Part shown: piece after piece, positions 24,002 to 34,400 of the stretch
How the letters are laid out: each line of letters begins with the position of its first letter
Numbering within the stretch: position 1 is the stretch's first letter
The notes under the pieces: model-generated
Seen by the model: only the letters and a program-made list of their open reading frames with translations
Told to the model about the DNA's origin: nothing
The model's database searches: none
Program-made: the position numbers and the translations under genes
NCBI GenBank assembly: GCA_018716305.1
Contig: DVKB01000030.1
Coordinates: 62,001-126,000, forward strand
Reading direction: 5' to 3'
DNA from: Candidatus Scatomonas merdigallinarum
GTDB lineage: Bacteria; Bacillota; Clostridia; Lachnospirales; Lachnospiraceae
DNA length: 64,000 nucleotides

Positions 24002-25372
24002 TCAGCCCCGGAGAAATACCCGGTAGGCCCGGTAGGTCTCGTAGACGTCGATCTTGCTGGTGATCTCAAAGGGAGCGTGCATATTCAGCACCGCCACGCC
24101 GCAGTCAATGACTTCCATGCCCAGATTGGCCAGAATATAAGCGATGGTACCGCCGCCGCCGGCGTCTACCTTGCCAAGCTCCGAGGTCTGATAACCGATT
24201 CCCCCTTTGTCCAGAATGTTCCGCAGCCAGGCAATATATTCCGCGTTGGCGTCGTTGGAGCCGGACTTACCTCTGGATCCTGTGTATTTATTAAAGACAG
24301 GACCGCGGCCCAGATAGGCGCAGTTGTTTTTGTCCATGACTTCCGGATAGTTGGGATCGAAGGCGGCGCTGACATCGGAGGAGAGTACTTTTGTATTCCG
24401 CAGAGCCCGGTGCAGAGCCAGCTCGCTGTAACAGCCGCAGGCATTCATGACTTCAGCCACTGTGTCCTCAAAAAAGCGGGAATGCATGCCGGTGGCTCCT
24501 ACGCTGCCGATTTCCTCTTTATCTGTCAGCAGGCAGACGCTGGTATACTCCGGATTTTCCATTTCTATCATGGCCCGGAAGGAGGTGTAGGCGCAGACCC
24601 GGTCATCCTGTCCGTAGGCCATAATCATGCTGCGGTCCAGGCCGTAGTCCCTGGCGGGACCGGCGGGCACTGCCTCGATTTCCGCGGAGATAAAATCCTC
24701 CTCCTCTATACTGTACTGTTCTTTGAGAAGCTTCAGGATTCCGGCCTTCACCGCGTCCTTATTTTCTCCCTCCAAGGGGCAGCTGCCGGCCAGAATGTTC
24801 AGATTTTCTCCTTCTACACACTCCCGTGCTTTTTTCTCCATCTGTTTTCCCGCCAGATGGGGCAGCAGGTCAGAAACCCCCAGCACAGGATCATTTTCCC
24901 CGTCTCCCAGGGAGAGCCGGACCACAGAACCGTCTTTTTTGACGATTACCCCGTGAAGCGCCAAGGGAAGGGCGGTCCACTGGTATTTTTTAATGCCGCC
25001 GTAATAGTGAGTATCCAGCATGGCCAGTTCTCCGTCCTCATAGAGGGGGCGCTGCTTCAGATCCAGACGGGGAGAGTCAATGTGGGCGCCCAGAATCCGC
25101 ATGCCCTCTGTGACGGGGCGTTTTCCGATCTGAAATATCAGCAGGGCTTTTCCCATCATATCCGCGTAAACTTTGTCTCCGGAAGCCAGAGGGCGGTTCT
25201 CGCGGATTACATCCGAAAGTTTCTGATACCCCCCGGCCTGCAGCCTGTCCGCCATATAGGACACACATTCCCGCTCGGTCTTGCATGCGGTGAGAAAGGC
25301 CCGGTAATCTTCACTGAAGGCGGAAATTTCCTGCCGGGCGGCAGTTTTATTCCAAAGATTTTCTGATACCAT
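24002..25372 (-). CDS. M18 family aminopeptidase (aspartyl aminopeptidase type)
   Basis: A 456-residue dinuclear-zinc aminopeptidase that trims N-terminal (often acidic) residues in the cytoplasm. Metal-site segments are visible in order: GAHIDSPRLD (His and Asp), YGQDDRVCAY (bridging Asp), TDKEEIGSVGATG (catalytic Glu and Glu ligand), SSDVSAAFDPNY (Asp) and LNMHAPFE (final His). The ATG at 25372 is chosen: the in-frame ATG nine bases earlier directly abuts AAAGGAG, so the later one has proper spacing. It has its own promoter and a small hairpin (25400-25418) in the leader. LrgAB follows it, an association without obvious reason. Confidence 0.9.
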   Translation of the reverse strand: MVSENLWNKTAARQEISAFSEDYRAFLTACKTERECVSYMADRLQAGGYQKLSDVIRENRPLASGDKVYADMMGKALLIFQIGKRPVTEGMRILGAHIDSPRLDLKQRPLYEDGELAMLDTHYYGGIKKYQWTALPLALHGVIVKKDGSVVRLSLGDGENDPVLGVSDLLPHLAGKQMEKKARECVEGENLNILAGSCPLEGENKDAVKAGILKLLKEQYSIEEEDFISAEIEAVPAGPARDYGLDRSMIMAYGQDDRVCAYTSFRAMIEMENPEYTSVCLLTDKEEIGSVGATGMHSRFFEDTVAEVMNACGCYSELALHRALRNTKVLSSDVSAAFDPNYPEVMDKNNCAYLGRGPVFNKYTGSRGKSGSNDANAEYIAWLRNILDKGGIGYQTSELGKVDAGGGGTIAYILANLGMEVIDCGVAVLNMHAPFEITSKIDVYETYRAYRVFLRG

Positions 25373-25426
25373 ATTTGTCATCTCCTTTTATATGTCGGTC
25401 AGAGAGAAGCTCTCTCTGCCCACGCT

Positions 25427-25455
25427 ATTATAGACTCTTCTTTTTTCTTTGACAA
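25427..25455 (-). promoter_or_regulatory. Promoter of the M18 aminopeptidase gene
   Basis: Minus-strand TTGTCA (25450-25455), 17 bases, TATAAT (25427-25432). Confidence 0.75.
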
Positions 25456-25499
25456 GATGAAGGAATAAGTTTTGTCCTTTCAGGAGAGAGGGAAGCGGC

Positions 25500-25528
25500 T
25501 TGCGAAGGAGAAAAAAATCCTGTAAAAT
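25500..25528 (+). promoter_or_regulatory. Promoter of greA-like gene
   Basis: TTGCGA (25500-25505), 17 bases, TAAAAT (25523-25528). It faces away from the M18 peptidase promoter. Confidence 0.6.
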
Positions 25529-25578
25529 AAAACAGAGACGCCGGAAACGGTGGAAACGAAAAGAAAGAGGGCAGCGTT

Positions 25579-26082
25579 ATGCATGACAGATTGACACAGA
25601 GCGATATTGATAAAATGCAGGAGGAGATCGAGTACCGGAAACTGGTGGTCCGGAAAAAAGCCATTGAGGCGGTAAAAGAGGCCAGAGCCCAGGGGGATCT
25701 CAGTGAAAATTTTGAATATTACGCGGCAAAGCGGGAAAAAAATCAGAATGAGAGCCGCATCCGATATCTGGAGAACATGATCAAGACGGCGGTGCTGGTC
25801 ACGGACCGGTCCAAAGAAGATGAGGTGGGACTCAACAAACGGGTGAAGATTTACTTTGAAGACGATGATGAGACGGAAGAGTACAAGATCGTCACCGCGG
25901 TTCGGGGAAATTCCCTGAAAGGCCTCATCACCCCGGAATCTCCCCTGGGGGCGGCCCTTATGGGACATCGGGCCGGAGACAGGGTCTATGTAAAGATCAG
26001 CGACCGCGCCGGCTATTATGTGGAGATCCGTTCCATCGAAAATACCGGTGAGGAAGCCACGGATGAACTGCGGAAATTCTGA
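25579..26082 (+). CDS. greA: GreA/GreB-family transcription elongation factor
   Basis: A 167-residue Gre factor that rescues backtracked RNA polymerase by stimulating transcript cleavage. The N-terminal coiled coil (about 1-80) has the tip acidic pair within ARAQGDLSENFEYYAAK, as in GreA. The C-terminal FKBP-like domain (about 85-160) contains ITPESPLGAALMGHRAGD, the family signature. The start is ATG 25579 after GAGGGCAG. It is a single gene with its own promoter and is followed by the ftsH promoter. Genomes of this group often have more than one Gre homologue, so this may not be the only copy. Confidence 0.88.
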   Translation: MHDRLTQSDIDKMQEEIEYRKLVVRKKAIEAVKEARAQGDLSENFEYYAAKREKNQNESRIRYLENMIKTAVLVTDRSKEDEVGLNKRVKIYFEDDDETEEYKIVTAVRGNSLKGLITPESPLGAALMGHRAGDRVYVKISDRAGYYVEIRSIENTGEEATDELRKF

Positions 26083-26147
26083 TTCAGAAAAGTCTGTGAA
26101 AAAAATCTGAAAAAGAGTGAAGATTTCATGAAATCCCGGCAATTTGC

Positions 26148-26176
26148 TTGACTTTGCCAGGGGGTTAGGCGATACT
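26148..26176 (+). promoter_or_regulatory. Promoter of ftsH
   Basis: TTGACT (26148-26153), 17 bases, GATACT (26171-26176). AGGAGG lies 7 bases before the start codon. Confidence 0.65.
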
Positions 26177-26216
26177 GAAAAAGAGTTACTGCAAATGAAA
26201 GACAGGAGGAGATACT

Positions 26217-28100
26217 ATGCGGGAGGTGAAACCACCGAAACGGCCGATCATGTTCTATTACGGAATCGCTTTGATCGTGCTGTTGATTTTAAATATGATC
26301 CTTGTTCCTCAGCTGGGCAAGCCGAAGGTGACGGAAGTAGGCTATGGACAGTTCATTCAGATGCTGAACGCGGATGAGATCAAGGAAGTGGAGGTGGACT
26401 GGCAGAAGGGAGTCATTACCTTCGGGGACACTTCCGATCCGGAACAGTATTATGAAACCGGACTGATGGACGACTACAAGCTGACGGACCGTCTGCTGGA
26501 GGCCGGGCTGGAGGAGTTTTCTTCACCTATTGTGGAGCAGATGAACCCTATTTTAAGCGCGTTGATTTCCGTGGTTCTGCCCATCATTCTGATTGTGATT
26601 GTGGGACAGCTGCTGATGCGCTCCATGATGAAGCGTATGGGCGGCGGCATGGGCAACGCCATGAGCTTCGGCAAGAGCAACGCCAAGGTGTATGTCCAGT
26701 CAGAGACCGGCATCAAATTTTCGGATGTGGCCGGGGAGGATGAGGCAAAAGAGATTCTCAAGGAGATTGTGGATTTTCTTCACAATCCCCAGAAATACAC
26801 GGAGATCGGAGCCAGGATGCCCAAGGGCGCCCTTCTGGTGGGCCCTCCGGGAACCGGCAAGACCCTGCTGGCAAAAGCCGTGGCCGGGGAGGCCAACGTC
26901 CCCTTTTTCTCCATTTCCGGTTCGGAATTCGTGGAGATGTTTGTGGGCATGGGCGCGGCCAAAGTAAGAGATCTGTTCAAACAGGCCAATGAGAAGGCTC
27001 CCTGTATTGTGTTTATCGATGAGATTGATACCGTAGGAAAGAAGCGTGACGGCGGCGGCCTCTCCGGCAACGATGAGCGGGAGCAGACCCTGAACCAGCT
27101 GCTGTCGGAGATGGACGGATTTGACGGCAGAAAGGGCGTCATCATCCTGGCGGCCACCAACCGTCCGGATTCTCTGGATCCCGCCCTGCTGCGTCCGGGA
27201 CGCTTTGACCGGAGAGTTCCGGTGGAGCTGCCGGATATGCAGGGCCGGGAGGAGATCCTGAAGCTCCATGCCAAAAAGATTCGTATCAGCGACAATGTGG
27301 ATTTCGGAGCGGTGGCCCGGATGGCCTCCGGAGCCAGCGGCGCGGAGCTGGCCAATATGATCAATGAGGCGGCTCTGCGGGCAGTCCGGGACGGCCGGAA
27401 GTTTGTCTGCCAGGCGGATCTGGAGGAGAGCGTGGAAGTGGTCATCGCCGGATATCAGAAGAAGAACAAGATCCTGACAGATAAAGAGAAACTCATCGTG
27501 GCGTATCATGAGACAGGACACGCCCTGGTGGCTGCCATGCAGACCCATTCGGCGCCTGTTACCAAGATTACCATTATTCCCAGAACCTCCGGAGCCCTGG
27601 GCTACACCATGCAGGTGGATGAGGATGACCATAACCTGATGAGCAAGGAAGAACTGGAGAACCGGATCACCACCTTTACCGGAGGACGGGTGGCGGAGGA
27701 TCTGGTCTTCCACTCCGTCACCACCGGCGCGGCCAATGATATTGAGCAGGCCACTAAGCTGGCCCGGGCCATGATTACCCGGTTCGGCATGAGCGACGAC
27801 TTCGGCATGGTAGCCTTTGAGACCGTCACCAACCAGTATCTGGGAGGCGACACGGCTCTGATGTGTTCGGAGTCCACTTCGTCCAGAGTGGATCAGATGG
27901 TGATTTCCTTTGTAAAACGCTCCTATGACCGGGCGGTGGAGATCATCCGGTCCAATATGCCGAAGCTTCACGAGCTGGCAAAATATCTGTATGAAAAAGA
28001 AACCATTACCGGGGAAGAATTTATGGAAATTCTCAGCCGGAGCCCGGAGCAGCTGACTACCACAAAAGTTTCTCCGGAGGAGGAGACGCAGCCGTCGTAA
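26217..28100 (+). CDS. ftsH: ATP-dependent zinc metalloprotease FtsH
   Basis: A 627-residue membrane AAA+ protease that degrades misfolded membrane proteins and regulatory proteins. The layout is TM1 (about 11-31), a short extracytoplasmic part, TM2 (about 108-128, [18 protein letters not shown]), the AAA domain with Walker A GPPGTGKT (about 208), Walker [10 protein letters not shown] and [21 protein letters not shown], then the protease domain with the zinc site HETGH (about 430) and third-ligand region [10 protein letters not shown]. The tail is short and acidic. Length and motifs are normal and complete. It is followed after 45 bases by the branching-enzyme gene, perhaps by read-through. 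Confidence 0.95.
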   Translation: MREVKPPKRPIMFYYGIALIVLLILNMILVPQLGKPKVTEVGYGQFIQMLNADEIKEVEVDWQKGVITFGDTSDPEQYYETGLMDDYKLTDRLLEAGLEEFSSPIVEQMNPILSALISVVLPIILIVIVGQLLMRSMMKRMGGGMGNAMSFGKSNAKVYVQSETGIKFSDVAGEDEAKEILKEIVDFLHNPQKYTEIGARMPKGALLVGPPGTGKTLLAKAVAGEANVPFFSISGSEFVEMFVGMGAAKVRDLFKQANEKAPCIVFIDEIDTVGKKRDGGGLSGNDEREQTLNQLLSEMDGFDGRKGVIILAATNRPDSLDPALLRPGRFDRRVPVELPDMQGREEILKLHAKKIRISDNVDFGAVARMASGASGAELANMINEAALRAVRDGRKFVCQADLEESVEVVIAGYQKKNKILTDKEKLIVAYHETGHALVAAMQTHSAPVTKITIIPRTSGALGYTMQVDEDDHNLMSKEELENRITTFTGGRVAEDLVFHSVTTGAANDIEQATKLARAMITRFGMSDDFGMVAFETVTNQYLGGDTALMCSESTSSRVDQMVISFVKRSYDRAVEIIRSNMPKLHELAKYLYEKETITGEEFMEILSRSPEQLTTTKVSPEEETQPS

Positions 28101-28145
28101 GAACCGGCGAGAGGTTAGAGGATGAAAAAGAGGGAGGATGAAAGC

Positions 28146-30452
28146 ATGGCGGACAAACTGTATGACATGATGGACTGGGCGGAGATCGAGGCGGTCCAGT
28201 ATTCAGAGGAAAAATATCCCAGAAATATTCTGGGGCCCAGGGTGACTCCGGAGGGGATTCTGATTCAGTGTTTCTTTCCGGAGGAGGAGAAGGTGTCTCT
28301 GCGGACCCTTTCCGACAGGAAGCTGCACGCCATGACCGAGGAGGACGGAGGCTATTTCGCCATCCTTCTTCCGGGGAAAAAGATTCCCAGATATACCTTT
28401 GTCCTGGGGGATAAAAAGGAGGGCAGAGAGATCTATGACCCCTATGCCTTTCCCTCCCAGATTACGGAGAAGGAGGAGGCGCGTTTCCAGGCGGGCATCT
28501 GCTATGACATCTATGAGAAACTGGGAGCCCATCCCATGACGGTGCAGGGAGTGGAGGGCGTGAATTTCGCCGTTTGGGCCCCCAACGCCCTGAGGGTTTC
28601 CGTGGTGGGAGATTTTAACCGCTGGGACGGCAGAACCTGCCAGATGCACTGCCTGGATTCCGGGATTTTTGAACTGTTTATTCCCGGGCTGAAGGCCGGA
28701 GATCTGTACAAATACGAGATCAAGGCCAAAGGCGGCCTGACCTATCTGAAGGCGGATCCCTATGCCAACGCCGCCCAGATGCGGCCGGATACCGCCTCGG
28801 TGGTGGCGGATCTGCGGGACTATGAATGGCAGGATCAGGAATGGATGCGGACCCGGGGAGAAAAGCAGGGGTACCAGGATCCCATGTTTATCTATGAAGT
28901 GCATCTGGGCTCCTGGAAAAAGCCGAAAGAGGGAGAAAAAGAATTTTACAATTACCGGGAGCTGGCGCCGCTTCTGGCGGAATATGTAAAGGATATGGGA
29001 TATACCCATGTGGAGCTGATGCCGGTAATGGAGCATCCCCTGGATGAATCCTGGGGCTATCAGGTGACGGGTTACTACGCCCCCACCAGCCGCTACGGAA
29101 GCCCCCAGGACTTTATGTATTTTATGGATTACATGCACCGGGAGGGCATCGGAGTGATCCTGGACTGGGTGCCGGCCCATTTCCCCAGAGATACCTTCGG
29201 GCTGTCCGCCTTTGACGGCACCTGTCTGTACGAGCATCAGGATCCCAGAAAAGGCTTCCACCCCCACTGGGGAACGCTGATCTACAATTACGGCCGTCCG
29301 GAGGTGAAAAATTTCCTGATTGCCAACGCCCTGTTCTGGGCGGACAAATACCACGCCGACGGCATCCGCATGGACGCGGTGGCATCCATGCTGTATCTGG
29401 ACTACGGAAAACAGGACGGAGAATGGGTGGCCAATATTTACGGCGGCAATGAAAATCTGGAGGCCATCGAATTTCTGAAACATCTGAATTCCATTTTCAA
29501 GAAGAAATATCCCTCCGCCCTGCTGATCGCGGAGGAGTCCACCGCCTGGCCCAAGATCACCGGAGATCTGGAGGATGAGGGACTGGGATTTGACTACAAG
29601 TGGAACATGGGATGGATGAATGACTTCCTGAACTACATGAAATATGATCCGGTTTACCGGGGTTCCCACCACGATGAGCTGACCTTCAGCATGATCTACA
29701 ATTACAGCGAGAGATTTCTCCTGAGCCTCTCCCATGATGAAGTGGTCCACGGCAAAGGCACGCTGGTGCAGAAGATGCCGGGAGAATATGAGCAGAAACT
29801 CTCCAATCTGCGGCTGGCCTATGGCTATCTGACCGCCCATCCCGGCAAGAAGCTGCTTTTTATGGGGCAGGAGTTCGGGCAGGATATGGAATGGGACGAG
29901 AAAAAAGAACTGGACTGGGAGGCTCTGGAGTATCCCGCCCACACCCAGATGAAAGATTACGTGAAAGCCCTGCTTCATCTGTACCGCAGCTGTCCGGCCC
30001 TGTACCGGGATGACTTCAAGACGGAGGGCTTCGAGTGGATCAACTGCCTGGAGTGGGAAAAGAATCTGCTGGTTTTCCTGCGTAAAACGGAGAAAGAAGA
30101 GGACACCCTGCTGGTGGTCTGCAATTTTTCCAACGTGGTATACGAAGACTACCAGGTGGGCGTGCCCTATCCGGGCAAATATAAAGAGATCTTCAACAGC
30201 GACTCCGCGGTTTACGGAGGGGCTGGAAATGTAAATCCCCGGGTAAAAATGAGCCGGGACCAGGAGTGCGATGAGAGAAAGCAGTCTATTAAAATTAAGG
30301 TTCCGCCCCTGGGCATCTCCATTTTCCAGTACACCAAAGTGGTGGAAAAGATTTCCGACAACAAGACGGCCAGGAGGAAAAAGCGTCCGGCCGTCCGAAA
30401 GAGAGATCTGAAAAAAGAGCTGCAGGAGAAAATTGCCAAAGAGGAGAAATAA
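28146..30452 (+). CDS. glgB: 1,4-alpha-glucan branching enzyme
   Basis: A 768-residue GH13 enzyme making alpha-1,6 branches in glycogen. It has an N-terminal CBM48-type modules region (about 20-220, with GVNFAVWAPNALRVSVVGDFNRWDG), then the catalytic barrel with EVHLGSW, YAPTSRYG, the nucleophile region GIRMDAVASML, the acid/base LLIAEESTAW, and SHDEVVHGKG. The C-terminal beta domain ends in a Lys/Arg-rich tail of about 35 residues (KTARRKKRPAVRKRDLKKE), which is unusual and may bind polymer or RNA, or be simply disordered. ATG 28146 is preferred because of GGAGGA nine bases before; ATG 28122 with AGAGG is the alternative. No other glycogen gene is adjacent. The mscS gene follows after 7 bases. 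Confidence 0.93.
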   Translation: MADKLYDMMDWAEIEAVQYSEEKYPRNILGPRVTPEGILIQCFFPEEEKVSLRTLSDRKLHAMTEEDGGYFAILLPGKKIPRYTFVLGDKKEGREIYDPYAFPSQITEKEEARFQAGICYDIYEKLGAHPMTVQGVEGVNFAVWAPNALRVSVVGDFNRWDGRTCQMHCLDSGIFELFIPGLKAGDLYKYEIKAKGGLTYLKADPYANAAQMRPDTASVVADLRDYEWQDQEWMRTRGEKQGYQDPMFIYEVHLGSWKKPKEGEKEFYNYRELAPLLAEYVKDMGYTHVELMPVMEHPLDESWGYQVTGYYAPTSRYGSPQDFMYFMDYMHREGIGVILDWVPAHFPRDTFGLSAFDGTCLYEHQDPRKGFHPHWGTLIYNYGRPEVKNFLIANALFWADKYHADGIRMDAVASMLYLDYGKQDGEWVANIYGGNENLEAIEFLKHLNSIFKKKYPSALLIAEESTAWPKITGDLEDEGLGFDYKWNMGWMNDFLNYMKYDPVYRGSHHDELTFSMIYNYSERFLLSLSHDEVVHGKGTLVQKMPGEYEQKLSNLRLAYGYLTAHPGKKLLFMGQEFGQDMEWDEKKELDWEALEYPAHTQMKDYVKALLHLYRSCPALYRDDFKTEGFEWINCLEWEKNLLVFLRKTEKEEDTLLVVCNFSNVVYEDYQVGVPYPGKYKEIFNSDSAVYGGAGNVNPRVKMSRDQECDERKQSIKIKVPPLGISIFQYTKVVEKISDNKTARRKKRPAVRKRDLKKELQEKIAKEEK

Positions 30453-30459
30453 TTAAAGT

Positions 30460-31296
30460 ATGATTCGATGGGAAGATGTGGAAGCCTGGATCCGGAATAC
30501 CGGGGCGGCAGTCTTTGATTTTCTGGTAAAAATGGCCGTGTGTATTCTGGTATTCCTGGTAATCCGCAGGGTAACCAGAAGGCTCTGCCGCTGGCTGCGG
30601 AAAAAAATGGATCAGTTCCATGTGGAGGCCTCCCTGAACAGTTTTGTGATCTCCATCCTGTATTACGGAGTGCTGATTCTTACGGTGGTCACCATGATTG
30701 TGCAGCTGGGCATTGTGTCAGAGGCGTCCATCGCGGCGGCCATCGCCTCCGCGGGCGTGGCGATTTCCCTGGCCCTGAAGGGAGGCCTTTCCAACTTTGC
30801 CGGCGGCATTCTGATCCTGTTCCTGAAGCCTTTTAAGGCCGGGGATTATATTCTGGTGCCGGAGGAAAACGTGGAGGGAACCGTCCGGAAAATAGAAATG
30901 TATTATACCACCATCACCACTGTGGACAACCAGGTGGTAAAGATCCCCAATTCCCTTCTGACGGACAATACCATCACCAACGTTACGTCCATGGATAAGC
31001 GGAAGCTGGAAATCAAAGTCGGCGTATCTTATGACACAGACCTGAAAAAGGCCAAGGAAATCCTGCGGCAGCTGCTGGAGGAAGATCCCCGGGCGGAGGA
31101 GCAGGACCGGCAGGTCTTTGTGGACTCCCTGGGGGACAGTTCCATTGTCATCGGCTTTCGGGCCTGGGTGAGGACGGAAGATTACTGGGCCGCTAAGTGG
31201 GATATGAACGAGAAGATCAAGGAACGGTTCGACCGGGAGGGGATTGAGATCCCCTATAATCAGCTGGACGTCCGGATCCGGGAGAAAACACAATAG
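30460..31296 (+). CDS. mscS: MscS-family small-conductance mechanosensitive channel
   Basis: A 278-residue channel that opens on membrane tension and releases solutes during osmotic downshift. Three TM helices are visible: about 18-37, 58-85, and the pore helix about 90-115 (AAAIASAGVAISLALKGGLSNFAGG), which has the Gly/Ala packing pattern of MscS TM3. The cytosolic beta and alpha/beta domains follow (GDYILVPEENVEGTVRKIEM, VKIPNSLLTDNTITN). It starts 7 bases after the glgB stop and has only a weak ribosome site (GAGGAG inside glgB), so translation is probably coupled. A strong terminator follows. Confidence 0.92.
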   Translation: MIRWEDVEAWIRNTGAAVFDFLVKMAVCILVFLVIRRVTRRLCRWLRKKMDQFHVEASLNSFVISILYYGVLILTVVTMIVQLGIVSEASIAAAIASAGVAISLALKGGLSNFAGGILILFLKPFKAGDYILVPEENVEGTVRKIEMYYTTITTVDNQVVKIPNSLLTDNTITNVTSMDKRKLEIKVGVSYDTDLKKAKEILRQLLEEDPRAEEQDRQVFVDSLGDSSIVIGFRAWVRTEDYWAAKWDMNEKIKERFDREGIEIPYNQLDVRIREKTQ

Positions 31297-31307
31297 CAAT
31301 CGGAAGA

Positions 31308-31341
31308 AAAGAGAGCGCGGGGCGGCTCTCTTTCTTTTTTT
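31308..31341 (+). terminator. Terminator after mscS
   Basis: AAAGAGAGC (31308-31316) and GCTCTCTTT (31325-31333) form a 9-bp stem and are followed by a T-rich tract ending near 31341. Confidence 0.85.
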
Positions 31342-31403
31342 GGGAAAAACCACCGCGGCAGAGGCGTATGGATCTGGATTTTTCGGATGTTTTACTAAAA
31401 GGA

Positions 31404-31432
31404 TTGCGCCAAAAACTGGAAAATGGTATGAT
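31404..31432 (+). promoter_or_regulatory. Promoter of the GH127 gene
   Basis: TTGCGC (31404-31409), 17 bases, TATGAT (31427-31432). A leader hairpin (GGCCGGAAAAT with ATTTTCGGCC, 31446-31469, one bulge) sits between it and the AAGGAAGGAG ribosome site. Confidence 0.6.
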
Positions 31433-31495
31433 AACCGTATATTTGGGCCGGAAAATCTGATTTTCGGCCTGAGAATATAAAAGGAAGGAGTAACA

Positions 31496-34400
31496 ATGGG
31501 AACCGTGAAACAAAAAAGCAAGAAAGCCAAATGGGTTGCCCTGGTCTGTGCCCTGTCCATGACAGCGACAGGAGTCCTGCCTGCTCTCGGAGCCCCGGAG
31601 GAGGGCGGCACGGAGCCGCTGGACAACCAGGTGCTGGATCTGGAGTTCGAAAACGATCTGACAGACGGCAGCGCGCTGGGAAATCCGGTGAAAGCTTCAA
31701 ATGAAGCCTATGAGTTTGTGGACGGCGTGGGAGGAGGCCGGGCTGTCTGCCTCACCGGCAGCACCTACCTGGATCTGGGAACATCGGAGGAGCTCCAGCC
31801 GGAGAATCTGACCCTTTCTTTCTGGATCAATCCCAACGCGCCCATCACCGGGGAGCAGATTATTTCCTGGAATAAGCAGGAGTATTACACCGACGGCTGG
31901 TATCTGACCATGGAGAATGACAACACGCCTCTGGCGCTTTCCGTAGGCGAGGGGGCCAATGCAGGCCAGCCTTACAAAGTCAGCGTGAAAGGCAGCCGGT
32001 CCGAGTTCTTCCCGGTGGGAGAATGGACCCATGTGGCTGTCACCTATGACAGCGCCACCAAGGAGGTAAGCTTCTACCGAAACGGCGTGAAGCAGACTTC
32101 CAATATTGATTATGCCGTGGGAGAGGGCCGGGACGGTGTTCTGGGTTCCGATCCTGAAATGCAGAAATCCATCGGCTACAACGGGCCGGCTTACGGATAT
32201 GCCTACCTGAACGCGTCCCTGGATCACTACGAGCTGTTTAACGATGTGGCGGATCAGGATCAGGTAACCGCTCTCTATGAGGAGTATCTGACTCCGGAAC
32301 CGGAGGGACTGGCCAACCAGGTGCTGGATCTGGAGTTCGAGGGCAGTCTGGAAGACGGCAGCCCGGAACAGAACCAGCTGAGCGTCAGCGGCAGCGGCTA
32401 TACATATGTGGACGGGGTGAACGGCGGCCAGGCCTTAAGCCTTACCGGCGGCACCTATGTGGATCTGGGAGGCAGCACGGCCCTGCAGCCCAGGAATCTG
32501 ACCCTGTCCTTCTGGATCAACCCCAATGAGACTATGACCGGGGAGCAGATCATTTCCTGGAACAAAAATGAGTGGTGGACCGACGGCTGGTATCTGTCCT
32601 CTGAAAATGACAATACCCCCCTGGCCCTTTCCATCGGACCGGCCAGAAGAGAGGGACAGCCCTACAAAGTCAGCGTGAAGACCAGCCGGTCTGAGTTCTT
32701 CCCGGCAGGGGAGTGGACCCATGTAGTGGTAACCTACGACAGCGTCAGCAAGGACGTGGAGATCTACCGCAACGGCATTGCCCAGGCCACCAGCACAGAC
32801 TATGGAATCAGCGGAGAATCCACCGGTATTCTGGGCTCCGATCCTGAGATGCAGAAATCCATCGGCTACAACGGCCCCAACTACAAGGCGGCCTACCTGA
32901 ACGCGGCTCTGGACCACTACGAGCTGTTCAACGATGTGGCCACCCCGGCGGAGGCCATAGGCCTTTACGAAGAGCAGGGCGGCGTCATTGACAAGGCCCA
33001 GATTGCCAGAGAGGATCTGGAGGCTCTGAATATTTCCGCGGAGACCAGCCGGAATCTGATCCTTCCCACGGTGGGAGAGAAGGGTTCTGTAATTACTTGG
33101 GAAGTCATCGAAGGAACCGCTATGGATGCCAGCGGAGTGGTGGACAGGCCGGCGGTAGGCGAGCCTGACGCAAAGGTAACCCTGCGGGCCACCGCGATGT
33201 TTATGGGGGGAGAACCCCAGACAAAGGACTTCACCGTGACAGTGCTGGCCCAGAAGCCTCTGGATCTTTCCGACACCAGCCTCATGGATGAGGTAGTACT
33301 CACCGATGATTATCTGGTAAACGCCTTTACGAAAGAAAAAGAATACCTGCTGAGCCTCAGCGCCGAGAAATTCCTCTACGAGTTTTACAAGGTGGCAGGC
33401 CTTGAGCCCACCACGGATTCCGGCTACGGCGGCTGGGAGAGAACCGGGTCTTCCAACTTCCGGGGACATACCTTCGGCCATTATATGTCCGCTCTGTCCC
33501 AGTCTTATCTCAGCGAGGACGATCCGGAGGTAAGGGCGCAGCTCATGGAGCAGATCAGCGACGCTGTTTACGGACTGAAAGCATGCCAGGACGCATACGC
33601 GAAAATGTACCCCCAGAGCGCCGGCTATATCTCTGCCTTCCCTGAGGGCGTGCTGGCCCGGGTGGACGGAGGCACCTCTCCCACAGCGGACGACGGCACT
33701 GTGCTGGTACCTTACTACAACCTGCACAAGGTTCTGGCAGGCCTGCTGGATGTATCCCGGAACGTGGATGATACAGATGTGAAGAATACGGCCATTGAAG
33801 TGGCGGAAGCCTTCGGCGAATACCTGTACAACCGCTGCACCAATCTGCCGGACGTGACGGTTATGCTGCGGACAGAGTACGGCGGCATGAACGAAGCTCT
33901 CTATGAACTGTACCGGATCACCGGCAACGATCACATTAAAGAGGCGGCGGAGTGCTTTGACGAGACAGCCCTGTTCCAGCAGCTGGCCGACAACCAGGAT
34001 GTGCTCAGCGGCAAGCATGCCAATACCACCATTCCCAAATTTACCGGAGCGGTGAAGCGGTACAGCGTGCTGAAGGGGAACCCGGAGTACTATGACAGAC
34101 TGACCCAGGAAGAGAAGGACAATCTGGAGATGTACCTGACCGCCGCGGAGAATTTCTGGGATATTACTGTCAACCATCATACCTATGTCACCGGCGGCAA
34201 CAGCCAGAGCGAGCATTTCCACAACGCGGACGAGCTGTGGTACGACGCGACCAAGGGCTCCTATGACGGCGCCCTGACCTGCGAGACCTGCAACACCTAC
34301 AATATGCTGAAGCTCACCAAGGCTCTCTACGATCAGACCCAGGATCCCAAATATCTGGATTTCTTTGAGAGAACCTTTACCAACGCCATTCTGGCTTCTC